64,000 bases of DNA, taken from Adiantum capillus-veneris (taxonomy: Eukaryota > Streptophyta > Polypodiopsida > Polypodiales > Pteridaceae). Made by a program: the position numbers and the translations under genes. Shown here piece by piece: positions 52,561 to 63,960 of the stretch. Positions within the stretch are counted from its first letter, which is position 1. Every line of letters starts with the position of its first letter. The notes beneath the pieces were generated by a model that was given only the letters and a program-made list of their open reading frames with translations, had not been told where the DNA came from and did no database searches. The DNA is taken from assembly GCA_014529385.2 (NCBI GenBank), contig CM043969.1, positions 72,070,676-72,134,675 on the forward strand. The letters are read 5' to 3'.

Positions 52561-53228
52561 AACACAGAAATCAACTCTTAGCCTTGCCACTCAAGCGATA
52601 GTCCCTAAGATATCACCTCTCAAGAAAATACAACCCAAAACAGTGCATGTCGAAGAGGTTGAAACATATGTAACTATAGCCCAACCCTTTGGAACTTCAA
52701 CTTCTATTGCTGAAACAAAACATGAGACACACAAGACTCAGTGTAATATAACAAAGAAAACATACAAATCATTCCCTAAAGCTTCTGTAGCGACCATTTC
52801 TGACGCAAAAAAAAAAAAGAGCCTTGTAAGAGACGCCCTACTCGCTTCAAGAAATGTAAGAAAACGTTGCGTTGGATTCCTAAATGACTATTGGAAGCCC
52901 AAGGATACTATGAAGGGAATGATCAAACCTGGGTGCCTAAACATAGATTGTGTTCTTACATGTCACCTATAGACTCATGTGAGTCAAATCCTGTAACAAT
53001 AAAGCCGATTGAAGATCGTGGGAAAGGAAAGATCACAGAACACTACACACCTCATCCGAAGCTAGTTTGGGTACCCAAGCGAGAAAGGCTTGTTTCGCTC
53101 GACTCAAACATAGAAAAAACAAATGAAGCTTCTTGCTCTTCATGTAGTTCATATACGAAAATACAAGCTTCGACACAACCTACACCTACCATTGTAAATA
53201 TCCATACAAACAAGAAAGTATTTTCACC
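52561..53228 (+). pseudogene. gypsy C-terminal tail, part 1
   Basis: The frame 52460-52972 continues past the protease-like domain as Thr/Lys-rich sequence (VEEVETYVTIAQPFGTSTS). A shifted frame 52891-53250 (ITEHYTPHPKLVWVPKRERL, SSCSSYTKIQASTQPTPTI) runs up to the copia B insertion. No domain recognised. Confidence 0.55.
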
Positions 53229-53454
53229 TATTACCATATACATGTGGTAGTGATGTGTGTGAACACACTAGGACCGTCGGGGCATTTTTTCCCTCTTTAG
53301 GAGGTTTTTTCCCCCGTGCATTGTATATACGCCCATCACTCTAGGGCTATCTATCTTTCCATTGCACACTAAGTAATACACTCTCTATTGTGTGCATTGA
53401 TCTTCCTCTTCTTCTCCAAGCTGTGTGTGTTTCTCAGCAACCCTAATTCCAACA
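53229..53454 (+). repeat. Copia B 5' LTR
   Basis: Starts TATTACCATATAC (TG changed to TA) and ends CCCTAATTCCAACA. It is followed by the PBS. Confidence 0.93.
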
Positions 53455-53456
53455 AT

Positions 53457-53468
53457 TGGTATCAGAGC
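53457..53468 (+). promoter_or_regulatory. Copia B primer-binding site
   Basis: TGGTATCAGAGC, two bases after the LTR. Matches the plant initiator-Met tRNA PBS consensus. Confidence 0.9.
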
Positions 53469-53690
53469 AGGTTGCGTCCTCCCGGGCTTAGTCGCTAGCT
53501 GCTCCAGTACACGCCTACTCACTTTCTTCAATTTCAGTGAGTTTTGGCGCGTAGGACGACAAATACTTTGGGCTCATTTCGACCTCCGTTTCAACTATAG
53601 GCAGTACTACACAGGCTATTTCATCATTTTGTGTAGAATTTCTGTCAGTGCCGTTTTCTGCATAACAGGTGCCTTACAGTCTTCTAAGGT

Positions 53691-54235
53691 TTGCGTTATA
53701 TAGCACGTGTTGTTTATGTGGGCTTATATGATGCAACATGTTCTTGTGTCAAAGGCGTCTGGAACATTGTGCAGGGCATTGATGTACGTCCTGGTTCTGA
53801 AGATGTAGGCGATGTTGAGGATGTTGCAGGTCTTGCTGCAAGGAATGTTGCTATTAGAGTTGTTTTGCCTACGGCAAAACAAGCTCGTTGGGATGTTAAG
53901 GATGCGTAGGCTCATGCATTGATTGTGTTGTTTGTGAAGCGCACCATTGTTCCTCACATCCGTTCAGCAAAATCTGCAAAACAGGCTTGGGATATTTTGG
54001 CTGGTCTTTATGCAAGCCGCAATGAGGCTAAAATTGCTTTGTTGCGTAAAGAGCTGGAGTCGAAGATTATGCATGAGGAAGATGATATAGACACTTTCCT
54101 TGCTAGTGTCAAGGATATTAATGAGCAACTTATTTCTGCAGTAAAGTCATTTCAGACAGTACCCTTGTGCAGACTGTTCTTGATGCCTTACCAGATTCCT
54201 ACCAGACTTTTGCTAGTACTTGGAGAACGATGACC
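53691..54235 (+). pseudogene. Copia B gag, start codon deleted
   Basis: Homology to copy A resumes at MWAYMMQHVLVS (about 53716). The preceding roughly 135 bp, including the MADNNN start, are missing. The frame has the same TAG as copy A after WDVKDA (about 53907). It then continues SAKQAWDILAGLYASRNEAK and loses one G near 54141, shifting frame before LDALPDSYQTFAST. Confidence 0.88.
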
Positions 54236-57200
54236 CAAGGAAACCCTGAAGTTGTCAAGTTTGATGCATTATGCACATTGCTATTGCAAGAGTCACTTTC
54301 TAGAAAAAGCAGGACTAGGCAACGTGCAGTTGAACAGGCTTTTATTGCTTCTCAAAGAAAGGGTGGTAACAGTAATGCAGCCACTTCTTATGGTTCTGCT
54401 GCGAGTGGCAAAAATTCTGTTCCTAATGCTTTTGCTGGCAGCAATGCGTCTGGAAATTCTGGTGATAAGGGCAAAAAGAAGATGCGTTGCCATTATTGTA
54501 AAGCTAATGATCACTTGATCAAGTCATGTCCTAAGTTGAAGGCCAAAGAGGCGGAGAAGAAAGAGGGCGGTTCCACTGCAAATGCTGGTTCCACTACAAT
54601 TGCAGCCATTGTTGAGTCTTCTGTAAAAGGAGACTGTAATGCTGATGTTGATGCAGAATGGGCTTTTCGCGCAGAGTGCACTTACAATCCTGCTGTCCGT
54701 GATGCATGCTTATCAGTTGCTCCAGATTCACATGTGTGGTATTTTGATAGTGGTGCTACAAAGCACATTACCTCACATCGTGAATTGTTTACCTCTCTCG
54801 AGTCTGTCCCTCATGAGAATTCTGTCACTTGTGCCAACAATGCCTCTTATCCAGTTCAGGGAGTTGGAAAGATTGTGCTTACCGCTGCAAATGGTAGTTC
54901 CTTCACACTTGTTGATGCACTTTATGTACCTGGGATCAAGAAGAATCTCTTGTCTGTATCCGCACTTGCTAGACTTGGACTTGTAGTCAAATTTGTGGAT
55001 GACAGATGTACAATTCATGATCTCAGTTTTGGTGATGAAATTGTTGCATCTGGCCTTTTGTGCCGTGGGCTGTATAAGCTCACTTTGTCTGACAAGTGTG
55101 GACAAAATTTTGCAAATGCTGTTGCAGATTCAAGGGCTATTTCAGATGCAAAACTTTGGCATGCACGTTTTGGTCATCTGAATTTTGCCAGTTTACTGCG
55201 TTTGCAGAAATCTGATATGGTTGCTTCTTTGCCGCCTCTTGAAGCACCTGTTAAACATGTTTGTGAAGGCTGTATTTTGGGAAGATGCAGCGTTCTAAGT
55301 TTCCAAAGGATGGTTCAGTTCGGGCCACATGCAGGTTGAAGCTTGTGCATAGTGATGTTTGTGGGCCCATGCAAAATCCGTCCTTGGGCAATTACCTGTA
55401 CTTCGTGACTTTCATTGATGATTACTCTAGGCATGCATGGGTATTTCCGCTTAAAGCAAAGTCCGAAGTTTTTATGTGCTTCAAACAATTTCTGGCTATG
55501 GCTGAAACTATGGGCACCCTCCGTTCCAATCGAGGGGGGAAGTATATGTCTCATGAATTTAATGCATTTCTGGCTAGTCGTGGGATAAAACACCAATGTA
55601 CAGTGCCTTATACACCTCAACAAAATGGTGTTGCGGAGAGGAAAAACAGGTCACTGACGGAAATGGCACGATGTATGGTCAAAAGTCAAGCTTTACCACA
55701 TTCTTTTTGGCTTGAGGCCATCATGTGTGCCACTTATGTACTTAACAGGTGTCCTACGAAAGCTTTGTAGTCTATTACTCCATATGAAGCATGGCATGAT
55801 AGAAAGCCTTCTATTGAGCACATACGTGTTTTTGGTTGTTTGGCATATGCTTTGGTGCCACAAGTGCAGCGCAGAAAATTGGATGATAAGGCTGTCAAAT
55901 GTATTTTTGTTGGTTACAGTGCTGAAAGCAAAGGTTACAGGTTGTATCATCCGCAAACAAAATGTATTCTGGTTTCACGGGATGTAGTGTTTGTGGAAGA
56001 TTCTGTTCAGCCCTTGCTGTCATGTACTAGAGACAGTAATGTAAGCTCACAGGACTTTTATGACACTTTGTTTCCTCTTTTCAGTGGTGGAAATACAAAT
56101 GTAATTTCCAATGAGGCAAATGTACAGCCTATGGGGGTTTCTAAAAATGTTCTAGATTTGCCTATTACTGATGCAGATGTACATGATGTACTTGATGAGG
56201 AAAGGGCTGAAAATGAGCAGGCTAGAGGTATGCCAAAATGGCTGGTGCACACTTTGCGTGACAGTAAATTGGATGCACCTTTGTCTAGTCGTACTCGTTC
56301 AGGCTCTTGCCATGCATCTTATGCATCAGATTGTTATGCTTTGGATGTGTCTAGCTTACATGATGTTGAGGAGCCTCTGTCTTTTGATGAAGCACAGAAT
56401 TCAAAAAATTGGATGGCTGCCATGCAATCAAAATATGATGCACTCATAGAAAATGACACATGGACTTTATGTGATTTGCCTCCTGGCAAAAAGGCCATTG
56501 GTACGAAGTGGGTTTACAAGTTGAAACGCAAGCCAGATGGTGAGATGGATCGCTATAAGGCTCGACTTGTTACAAAGGGTTATGCACAGCAAAAATGCAT
56601 AGATTATGAAGAGACTTTTTCTCCCACTTGTCGTACGACTACTATGAGTTTTCTATGTGCATTGGCAGCTCATTTTGGTTGGGATGTACATCAATCAGAC
56701 ACTGTTATTGCTTTCTTGAATGGTGATATATTTGAGGAAGTTTATGTAACGCAGCCTCGCAGTTTTGTCATAAAAGGACAAGAGGACAAAGTGTGCAGAT
56801 GTAAGAAGGCTTTGTATGGGTTGAAGCAATCTCCTCGTGCTTGGTATGAGAAAGCTGACATTCATTTGGTCAAACAAGGCTTTCGTAACAGTCCAACAGA
56901 AATCAGATTGTATGTAAAGTGTGAGGGTGATGTACTTCTCATTGTGGTTCTTTATGTTGATGATTTGTTGATCACTGGACCAAATGAGAGACATATTGCT
57001 GAATTTAAGGCTGATTTGAATGCTACTTTCAAGATGAAAGATTTGGGGATGTTGCATCATTACTTGGGTATACAGTTTAAGCAGTGTGATGGTGGTATTT
57101 CCTTGTGTCAGAAAAGTTACATAGAGACATTGCTATGTAAGTTTGGACTTGAGGATTGCAAACCTATTGCAGACGCCTTATGGTGGCTAATTTGGGTGTT

Positions 57201-57456
57201 GGACAGGACACTGCCAACACTATCTACATTGACAGTCAGAGCACATTGGCAGTTGCGAAGAACCCAGTTTTTCATGCTCGCACAAAGCACATTGAGGTGC
57301 ATTACCACTATGTCAGGGAGAGGCTCAGCAGGAGAGATCAGCTTGGCTTATGTGCCAACACAGGACAACCTTGCAGATCTTTTCACAAAGGCATTCTCTC
57401 GTGAGAAGCTTGAAGCTTTCCGCAAAGCTTTGGGCTTACTCCCCTTTGTGGACTGA
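54167..57456 (+). pseudogene. Copia B pol, broken
   Basis: Frame 54167-55339 covers the zinc knuckle, retropepsin (WYFDSGATKH) and integrase finger. A lost base near 55285 shifts to 55285-55770 (HSDVCGP, then SNRGGKY, with the second catalytic Asp changed to Asn at 55528-55530; NGVAERKN intact). TAG at 55768 interrupts. Frame 55840-57456 carries RT (LYVDDLLITG) and, after a deletion junction at about 57169, jumps from CKPIA to RNase H remnants and YVPTQDNLADLFTKAF. The enzyme set is therefore dead at integrase and RNase H. Confidence 0.93.
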
Positions 57457-57519
57457 TCCTGTCCTCAGGGCATGGCACTTCCCTTTACTCATGTGCCAGC
57501 TCTTGTTCGCTGCATCACT

Positions 57520-57531
57520 CCAGGGGGGATT
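57520..57531 (+). promoter_or_regulatory. Copia B polypurine tract
   Basis: CCAGGGGGGATT directly before the 3' LTR, identical to copy A. Confidence 0.85.
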
Positions 57532-57758
57532 TGTTACCATATACATGTGGTAGTGATGTGTGTGAACACACTAGGGCCGCCGGGGCATTTTTTCCCTCTT
57601 TAGGAGGTTTTTTCCCCCGTGCATTGTAGATACGCCCATCACTGTAGGGCTATCTATCTTTCTATTGCACACTAAGTAATACACTCTCTATTGTGTGCCT
57701 TGAGCTTCCTTCGTCTTCTCCAAGTTGTGTGTGTTTCTCTGCAACCCTAATTCCAACA
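57532..57758 (+). repeat. Copia B 3' LTR
   Basis: TGTTACCATATAC to CCCTAATTCCAACA. Intact TG and CA ends. Confidence 0.95.
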
Positions 57759-57932
57759 ACACCTCCCATTGTAAGTTCACCCTCTACAACAACGTTGCAA
57801 GCAAAATTATGGGAGAGTACCTTACCACCCTTGCAACTAGATGAAATGCCTAGGGTGGTCAAAGTTTTCACCCATAACAACTTGGAACCATTGGTTTCAA
57901 AAGGTGACGACATCGTTCCAAAAGGTATGATC
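57759..57932 (+). pseudogene. gypsy C-terminal tail, part 2
   Basis: After copia B the gypsy frame resumes with TPPIVSSPSTTTLQAKLWE and MPRVVKVFTHNNLEPLVSKG, ending at a stop in 57930-57932 (KGMI). This is the end of the polyprotein or of a post-pol frame. Confidence 0.65.
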
Positions 57933-58528
57933 TAGACAAGGAACAGGGGAGTGTTTGCTGACATCCATCATTCACTTGCTCCCCTCTTAACCTTCCTCCC
58001 TGACCTCTCAATCTCCCAATCTTAGGGAATGCATATATATAGCCCAATACTCAAAAAAACAAAAATAAAAAAGTAGAAGAGCAAGAGCCACCAAACAAAA
58101 AGCTGAAAACCTACAAATTTTGGTACATGACCCAAAATCATAAAAACACATTACGCACAAGGATACAAACTTTTGACATGGCCCTTATAATATTTGCACA
58201 CTAACCATCATCTATCTGTGTGTACAGATATGGCAAGTGGGTGGTACTCTTTTATGGGTTGAAAGTTGTCTTTCCATAACACCTTAATAGCTTAGTCCTT
58301 AGCTGCTAGCTTAAAAAAAGTCACGTTTAAATAAATTCAAGAAAAGTATTTAGCTGCTAAATTTTAAAAAATCACTTTTGAAAAAAATTCAAGAAAAGTA
58401 GTGGGAAACTGGCTTAAGCGTGTGAGAGAGGGGGGAGTACTCTACGCGGATTCACATTCTTGCATGGGCAAGAATTCTACAGGAAGGCAAGGTTCTCCTA
58501 CAGGAACAGCATGTGCTATGGCTCTAAG

Positions 58529-58569
<41 letters not shown>

Positions 58570-58700
58570 TTCTGTGTGTTTGGATGTGATTTGTTTATGT
58601 GTGGAAGAAGTATGGTGTGATGGCTGAGAGGTCGATAGAGATGTTGCATTTATGCGCATTTTCAAAAATGGAAGGAGATTGACTTGTCTACATAAGCTCC
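57933..58700. other. No gene recognised; (CT)19 at 58530-58567
   Basis: Probably 3' region of the gypsy element, but no LTR match to the 5' side was found. It contains a (CT)19 microsatellite at 58530-58567. Confidence 0.5.
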
Positions 58701-59195
58701 TCATCTATCATGGTCACACTATCATCACTATTTAGCATTACTTGCATGGACTGTGTTGCAACAGAACTCGAATCTTGTTTCTCAATGGGAGCATTGGTAC
58801 TAAGAGTGGCAAATATGACCATCTTGTCATCGTCATTAACCACCATAGCTTGTACATGCTCTTTTGAAAAAGAGCTTTGTATTGTTGTGTGAATGGGAGT
58901 ATCCATACCTGGAAGGGGTGTTGCATGTGTGCTCAATTTCCTTCTTGTCTTTGCATCAATAGCATGTTCATTGATCACCGTAACTTGCAAAGAGTCCCTT
59001 GCAATAGACCTCAAAGTTGTTGTGTGAATGGGAGTAGAACCAAGAGGTGCAATTGCTCATGATGTTCTCATGTGCAGTCTATGTATTTGTGTGTATGTGG
59101 TTTGTTATTTGCCTGCTATTTGGACTATGTTGCAACAGAACTTGAGTCTTGTTTCTCAATGGGAGCATCCAAACTTTGCTAAAGCTATCTCACAA
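58701..59195. repeat. Dispersed short duplicates, no gene
   Basis: TTGCAACAGAACT(C/T)GA(A/G)TCTTGTTTCTCAATGGGAGCA occurs at 58758 and 59131. TTGTTGTGTGAATGGGAGTA occurs at 58877 and 59015. These are diverged direct repeats of a unit a few hundred bases long. Frames are short. Confidence 0.6.
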
Positions 59196-60310
59196 GAAGC
59201 TTCTAACCAGCTTTTAGCTGCTATATACTTTCATAGCTAGAGGGTAATAGTTATGGCCTTAATTGGGTAGCTATTAATATACCATTTAAGACCATTTTGA
59301 TAGCTATGGAGCATCTTCTAAATGCTAATGGTTGCCCAATAGCTACCTCCAATAGCTTGTAAGTAGCTATGACCTATCCAAAGTTGGCTATAGGTGTTTA
59401 ACAAGAAGCTTTTAACCAGCTTTTAGCCGCAAATGACTTTGATAGTTAGAGGGTCACAGCTTTGGCCTTAATTGAGCAGCGACTAATATAACTATTTCCT
59501 TTCTAATAGTTGTTGGCCACCTTATATAGAGCTATTGTGTAGATCATAAATTCCTTTAGACCATTTTGATAGCTATGAAAGAGCTATTAACTACTGATAG
59601 CTGCCCTCAATAACTTGTAAGTAGTTATGACCTATCCAAAGTTGACTATAGTTGTCTTAAAAGAAGCTTTTAACCAACTTTTAGTTGCAATTGACTTTCA
59701 TAGCTAGAGGGTAATAGCTATGGCCCTAATTGGGTAGCTACTAATATAGCTATTACCTATCTAATAGTTGTATAAAGCTATTGTGTAGAACATAAACTCC
59801 TTAAGACCATTTGATAACTATGGAACAACCATTAACTACTACTAGCAGTCTGGTTCTTGTTAAATAGCTCAACAATAGGTTCACAGAAAGCTTTTAACCA
59901 GCTATTAGGTAGCTATGTCTTGAATATCTAGGTAGTGATAGCTATGCCCATTTTGACTAACTATTTATATAGCTTAAGTAGATATTACAGAAGCTATTAT
60001 AGCTACATAGAGCTCTTGACCAGCTATCACACAGCTATTGTGTAGAGCACTAACTCCTTAATAGGTAAATGGTAGCTATGAAGCAGCTATGGGTTGGTAA
60101 TAGCTACCTCATACTGGTAAAATAGCTCAACATTAGCTATTGGTTGTTTGTAGGGTATACCTTCTCATTCCCTTATTCAAAATACAGCTATTACTTGTTG
60201 AATCGGCTATAGCTGCTAATAGTTGTTTGCTTCTTGTTTAATAAATGTACATCATGCTGGAAGAAAGCTTCTAAACAACATTAGGTTGCTATTTTCTTTT
60301 TTAGCTAGTT
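59195..60310. repeat. AGCTA-rich satellite, ~230-260-bp units, about 5 copies
   Basis: Units open with AGAAGCTT(T/C)TAACCAGCTTTTAG (about 59200, 59403, 59661, 59883) and a diverged one at 60261. They share CATAGCTAGAGGGTAATAG, GGCC(T/C)TAATTGGGTAGCTA, AGCTATTGTGTAGA and ACTCCTTAAGACCATTT in order. The tetra/hexamer AGCTA(T) is strongly over-represented, and many copies are self-complementary. Identity between units is about 70% by eye. Confidence 0.8.
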
Positions 60311-60659
60311 GGTTATTGTTTTCAAAAGGTTAACTTTGTTTTTTTTTGGGTAGCTTTATGTCCTCTCAAAACAGTTGATAGTGTTCCAAGCACCTCTGTC
60401 TTCACTCCATTGAAGAGCTTAGATGGACTTGGAATGCAGTTGACAAAAATTACGGTCGACTCTGAATGTTGGGGAGAATCTCCAGCGAGGTTTTCTTGCA
60501 GCCAGTTGGGTAGCGAGGTTATCTTGCAACCAGTTTCAGGTACTGTTTTGCAAGCTTTAGCCAGTTATTTGCTAGCTACTACACAATTATTAGTTAGCTT
60601 GAAGGTACTTACTACTTTTTATCACTTATTCCATTACAACTGCAAAGATTCTTGAAGTA

Positions 60660-61140
60660 CGAGATAATGTTGTAGAGGCAAAGGGAGATGCCATATAGGA
60701 CAAGGAAAAACTGCAAAAGCCTGTAAGAGGTGGGAGGCAAAAGCAAAGCTTGCCTAGGAGGTCGACTGTAGTGGCACTCGAAGCGGACAATGAAGATGTA
60801 GGCAACGACAAATTCATGGAGAAAGGTACACCTGATGTTGCGAAAGACTGTGCAAACACTCTAGAAGACATGTTTGCGCAAGCGAAAAAAAGGAAACAAG
60901 GTTCGACAAAGCCACCATCCAAGAGGTGGAAGAAAAGCATGTTCAGTGAAACTTCTCAAGATGGTGGGGATGCCGCTGAAGTCCCTGCTAGTGATGCTGC
61001 GAAGCAGGTAGTTTGACCAACCCCTGGTTGATCGTGTGAGAGTTGATGGGGATGTGCCCACTGGCAAAGTCCCTCTGGCTAGTCACCCTGCTGTGGATTA
61101 TTGCCATCCAATTGCTACCAGCCAAGATGGTGCTGGTCTA
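60660..61140 (+). CDS. Unrecognised charged reading frame
   Basis: From about 60673 one frame runs to 61016: DKEKLQKPVRGGRQKQSLPRR, then VVALEADNEDVGNDKFMEKG, MFAQAKKRKQGSTKPPSKR and SETSQDGGDAAEVP. It is Lys/Glu/Ser-rich, probably disordered and possibly nuclear (KKRK). GCGAAGCAG/GTAGTT at its end looks like a splice donor. In a shifted frame the next 120 bp (PLVDRVRVDGDVPTGKV) also look coding-like. It may be the N-terminal part of the FCP1-like gene downstream, or an unrelated fragment. No family recognised. Confidence 0.35.
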
Positions 61141-61289
61141 TAGCCCTGATGCACCTTTGTAAATTTTATGGTTTTTCAAGGATAAATTATGAATGATATG
61201 CGATGTTTTTATTGCAAATATTATCTTGTGTTTTTTAAATAATCTAGTTGCCTTATGTATAGTCTATTGAATGCAGTAATACATCAGGA

Positions 61290-62075
61290 TATGATGGTTG
61301 TGCTAGTGTGTTCACCACAAAGATCAATTTACAAGTTAAGGCCGAAGAAACTTGTGACATATCACCCATTTAAAAGGTTACGAAGGTATATGGAGCTGAA
61401 ACGAAAGGTTTTCATGAAGTTGGAACAGGTATATAAGTCTAGCTCAGTAGCATGGTCTTTCCCAAAGTGCAACGATACGAGCCGGATGCTTGGAGTGGCT
61501 GAGGAAGACTACTATGTCCCAAATAGTGTGAACAATGCTCCTACAACTCTCATTTTGGATTTGAACGGTCTTCTGATTCATAAAGTAGATTTGGATGAAG
61601 AATTTTTTTTTCTTGACATGAAATCTGCTTTATGACCAGGTTTTGGTCGAGAGGCCTAGACGGCTATACTTCCTTGTGCAGCCTGATGCAAGGCAGTTTT
61701 TATTGTGGGTAGTCAGTCACTTCAAGGTCTTCATCTGGAGCTTTGTTATGGAACATAACTTAGTGACTCGTTTCTGAGAATGCTTCCCTAGTTTACGCGC
61801 AGTGATGGCAGGATTCATTGGGCAATCTTCTTCTAATGTGCTCCAGAGGCACAAGATCAATGGCAGAAAACCTGTTTTCTTTAAGCATCTAGATGAATTT
61901 TGGAAAAGGTCTACTGGTCAATTTGGGCCTGAGAATACTCTACTGGTTGATGAAAGTGCATACAAGTGTCTATTTAATTATGCTAGCAACATTTGTATTG
62001 TGCCAAAGTTTGGCTCCCATGCTGATACAGGTCAAAGGCCCTTTCTTACGTGCAGGCTCGGCTCATGGCTGTGAG
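61290..62075 (+). pseudogene. FCP1/HAD-like CTD-phosphatase domain, broken
   Basis: The frame 61255-61635 reads AEEDYYVPNSVNNAPTTLILDLNGLLIHKV, the first strand of an FCP1-homology HAD fold. The catalytic DxDxT/V motif appears as DLNGL, a variant known to me from plant FCP1-like proteins (recall, not checked). A frameshift near 61633 leads to YDQVLVERPRRLYFLVQPDARQF with HFKVFIWSF. A TGA at about 61777 is followed by KPVFFKHLDEFWKRS and FGPENTLLVDESAYK, the C-terminal HAD motif with its acidic residues. Stops and shifts show a pseudogene. No introns are evident, so a processed copy is possible. Confidence 0.65.
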
Positions 62076-62640
62076 AATACCTACAGCCAGAGGATAGAGC
62101 AAACTTTGTTGCTAGGGGAGGAGATGTGTTTAGCACGTGGGTCAATGAAGAGGACTCTATTGTTCTAAATTTTATAAATAAACATGGGAGGGAAAACCTA
62201 GAGTGATGTAGTTGTGCCAGATTGGGCCGTGTTGAACTGAAGACCCTTGACGAGATTCTAAAGGAGGCAGAGACACAGTGGGGGACTCCAATGAGCAAAA
62301 GGAGGCCACAAAGGTGATATGGGACCAGCCCAGGTACAAAGGGCATGAACAATAGCGCTTGGGCACATGGATTGCGACATTTTGTAGTTATTCGTTGATT
62401 GCAAAATTTTGGTAATTGTCTTGTACATTGTGACATTACATAAATATCTCTTTTGGCTTTATTTCAATTCTCTATTTCAAGGAACTCATCTTTAAGCTGG
62501 TGTTAGAGCTGCATGTATGTTGCAGGTATTGTTAGGAGTCTTTCTAATCTACCTTTGTTTCACTCCGTCAAAGAAGTCCACATTTTTGCTTCAGTTGTCT
62601 TGCTTAAAGAATGCAACGAATTTTCCTATACTATGTAATT
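62076..62640. other. No gene recognised
   Basis: Short incoherent frames. Possibly the decayed 3' end of the FCP1-like pseudogene. Confidence 0.45.
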
Positions 62641-63960
62641 TGGAGAGAGGCATATGTGGTCGCATTTGGAGAGAGGCCTTCACTTTGTATTTGACAAAAA
62701 CGGTATAGAGCTTCTTGACCTTGTCCTCATTCATCATATCCTGCAATCAATGAGTTGCAAAGGACAACACCCTTGACGGAAAGCTCTATCAAAGCTTCTC
62801 ATGATTTTGTGAAGCCATCACATTTGACATACACACTAGCGAACGTGTTTCCTAAATGTGTGTCTTTGTAAAGTAACCCAGTATTGCAAATCTCAGTGTG
62901 TGTACTAGTAACACGTTCAAAAGCCATATGCCTGGTTGAAAAATCCTTGATGCAGGACGTTTTTCAGGGTAGCTTGGCTTATGTCTGTATGTAGAGGACG
63001 ATGTTTCAATGGTGATACACAAAATCTAGATTCCCGCATACATATCGATTAAAGCAACCGTACACACAAAGAATTCAAAATTTTGCAATCTATTAGTGAG
63101 TTCTTTATCATCAAGGATTGTTGTGCTTTTGCAAGGATGTGCTTCCTTACCACAACCATGTTAGGCATAGAGGCACTCACTTTGCATCTGCTGAAAATAG
63201 CCCAGAGCTTCTTTGCCAAAGTCAAGTTGGCATATGGTGCTATGTGCTCCTAGCTACGACATTTCGGACAGGAAGCTCATCAAGGATTTCTTCTAATTTT
63301 GCAAGAATTTCACATGTAGTATATATCTCGAGCTTCCTTACCACAACCATATTTGGCATTTTTGCAATCAGTGCACTCCAACAAACAAAACCCCTGAAAG
63401 GAAGCTCATCAAGAACTTCTTTTTTGTTTTGTTGAGTTTTTGGACCCTTGTCAGGATCTTGCGTGACGCTATGGATTTTCAAGGTGCAGCATAGGTAATG
63501 GCAATAGGAGAGAGGCTCCAACAATCAATGTGCTCCAAGAGACAACATTCCAGCCACACTCACCATAACTATCTACCAGACACTACAATCAAGACATGTT
63601 TTTGCATTTTTCATCAATCCCTAAATAGCAATGTGATCAATAATTCTCTCACCCATGTCAAGCTCTTGTGCAACACCACATGCATTCAAGTCACAAGCAT
63701 AGGGTATGGGATTTGTAGAGGCCTGCACTCCCCATGTGCTGAAAACAACCTAGAGCTTCCTTGCCTTAGCCATTTTGCGCATATTTGGCAATCAACATGC
63801 TCCAAGGGATGACATTTGGACCAACAAAGACTGACAAAATGGGTGATAAGACTTGTTTGCTCATAAAAGCTAAATGATTTAAATTACATCTCCCATGGCA
63901 TGCTATTGTATACAGATTCAAAGTCCTCCGGCAAGATTTGATACAATCCCATAGCACCTT
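62640..63960 (-). pseudogene. PPR relic at the right end
   Basis: Minus-strand fragments such as KEVLDELPFRGFVCWSALIAK (63240-63524), EILDELPVRNVVARST and VGPNVIPWSMLIAKYAQNG (63766-63957) are the ELPxRNVVSWSALIAGYAQ position of PLS PPR proteins, repeated at least three times. Frames are short and interrupted. It belongs to the same gene family as the 3.7-12.2 kb relics but is more diverged, and may run past the window end. Confidence 0.72.

Larger units (their letters stand above)
53229..57758 (+). mobile_element. Ty1/copia element, copy B (deleted)
   Basis: A 4530-bp plus-strand copy of the copia A family with LTRs of 226 and 227 bp that differ at about 12 sites by eye. The flanking 5-mers are TCACC and ACACC (4 of 5 match), a decayed target duplication inside the gypsy tail. 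Relative to copy A it lacks about 135 bp around the gag start, 15 bp in integrase and about 460 bp covering most of RNase H. Confidence 0.95.
38821..57932 (+). mobile_element. Ty3/gypsy retrotransposon, split by two copia insertions
   Basis: Coding segments at 38821-40451, 45630-53228 and 57759-57932 belong to one plus-strand element, interrupted by copia A and copia B. The order is N-terminal gag extension, gag core, zinc knuckles, retropepsin, RT, RNase H, integrase, a second retropepsin-like domain and a C-terminal tail. Across both insertion points the reading resumes in the expected frame after removing the insert and one target copy. Stops in nearly every domain show long decay. LTRs were not identified on either side. 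Confidence 0.82.
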
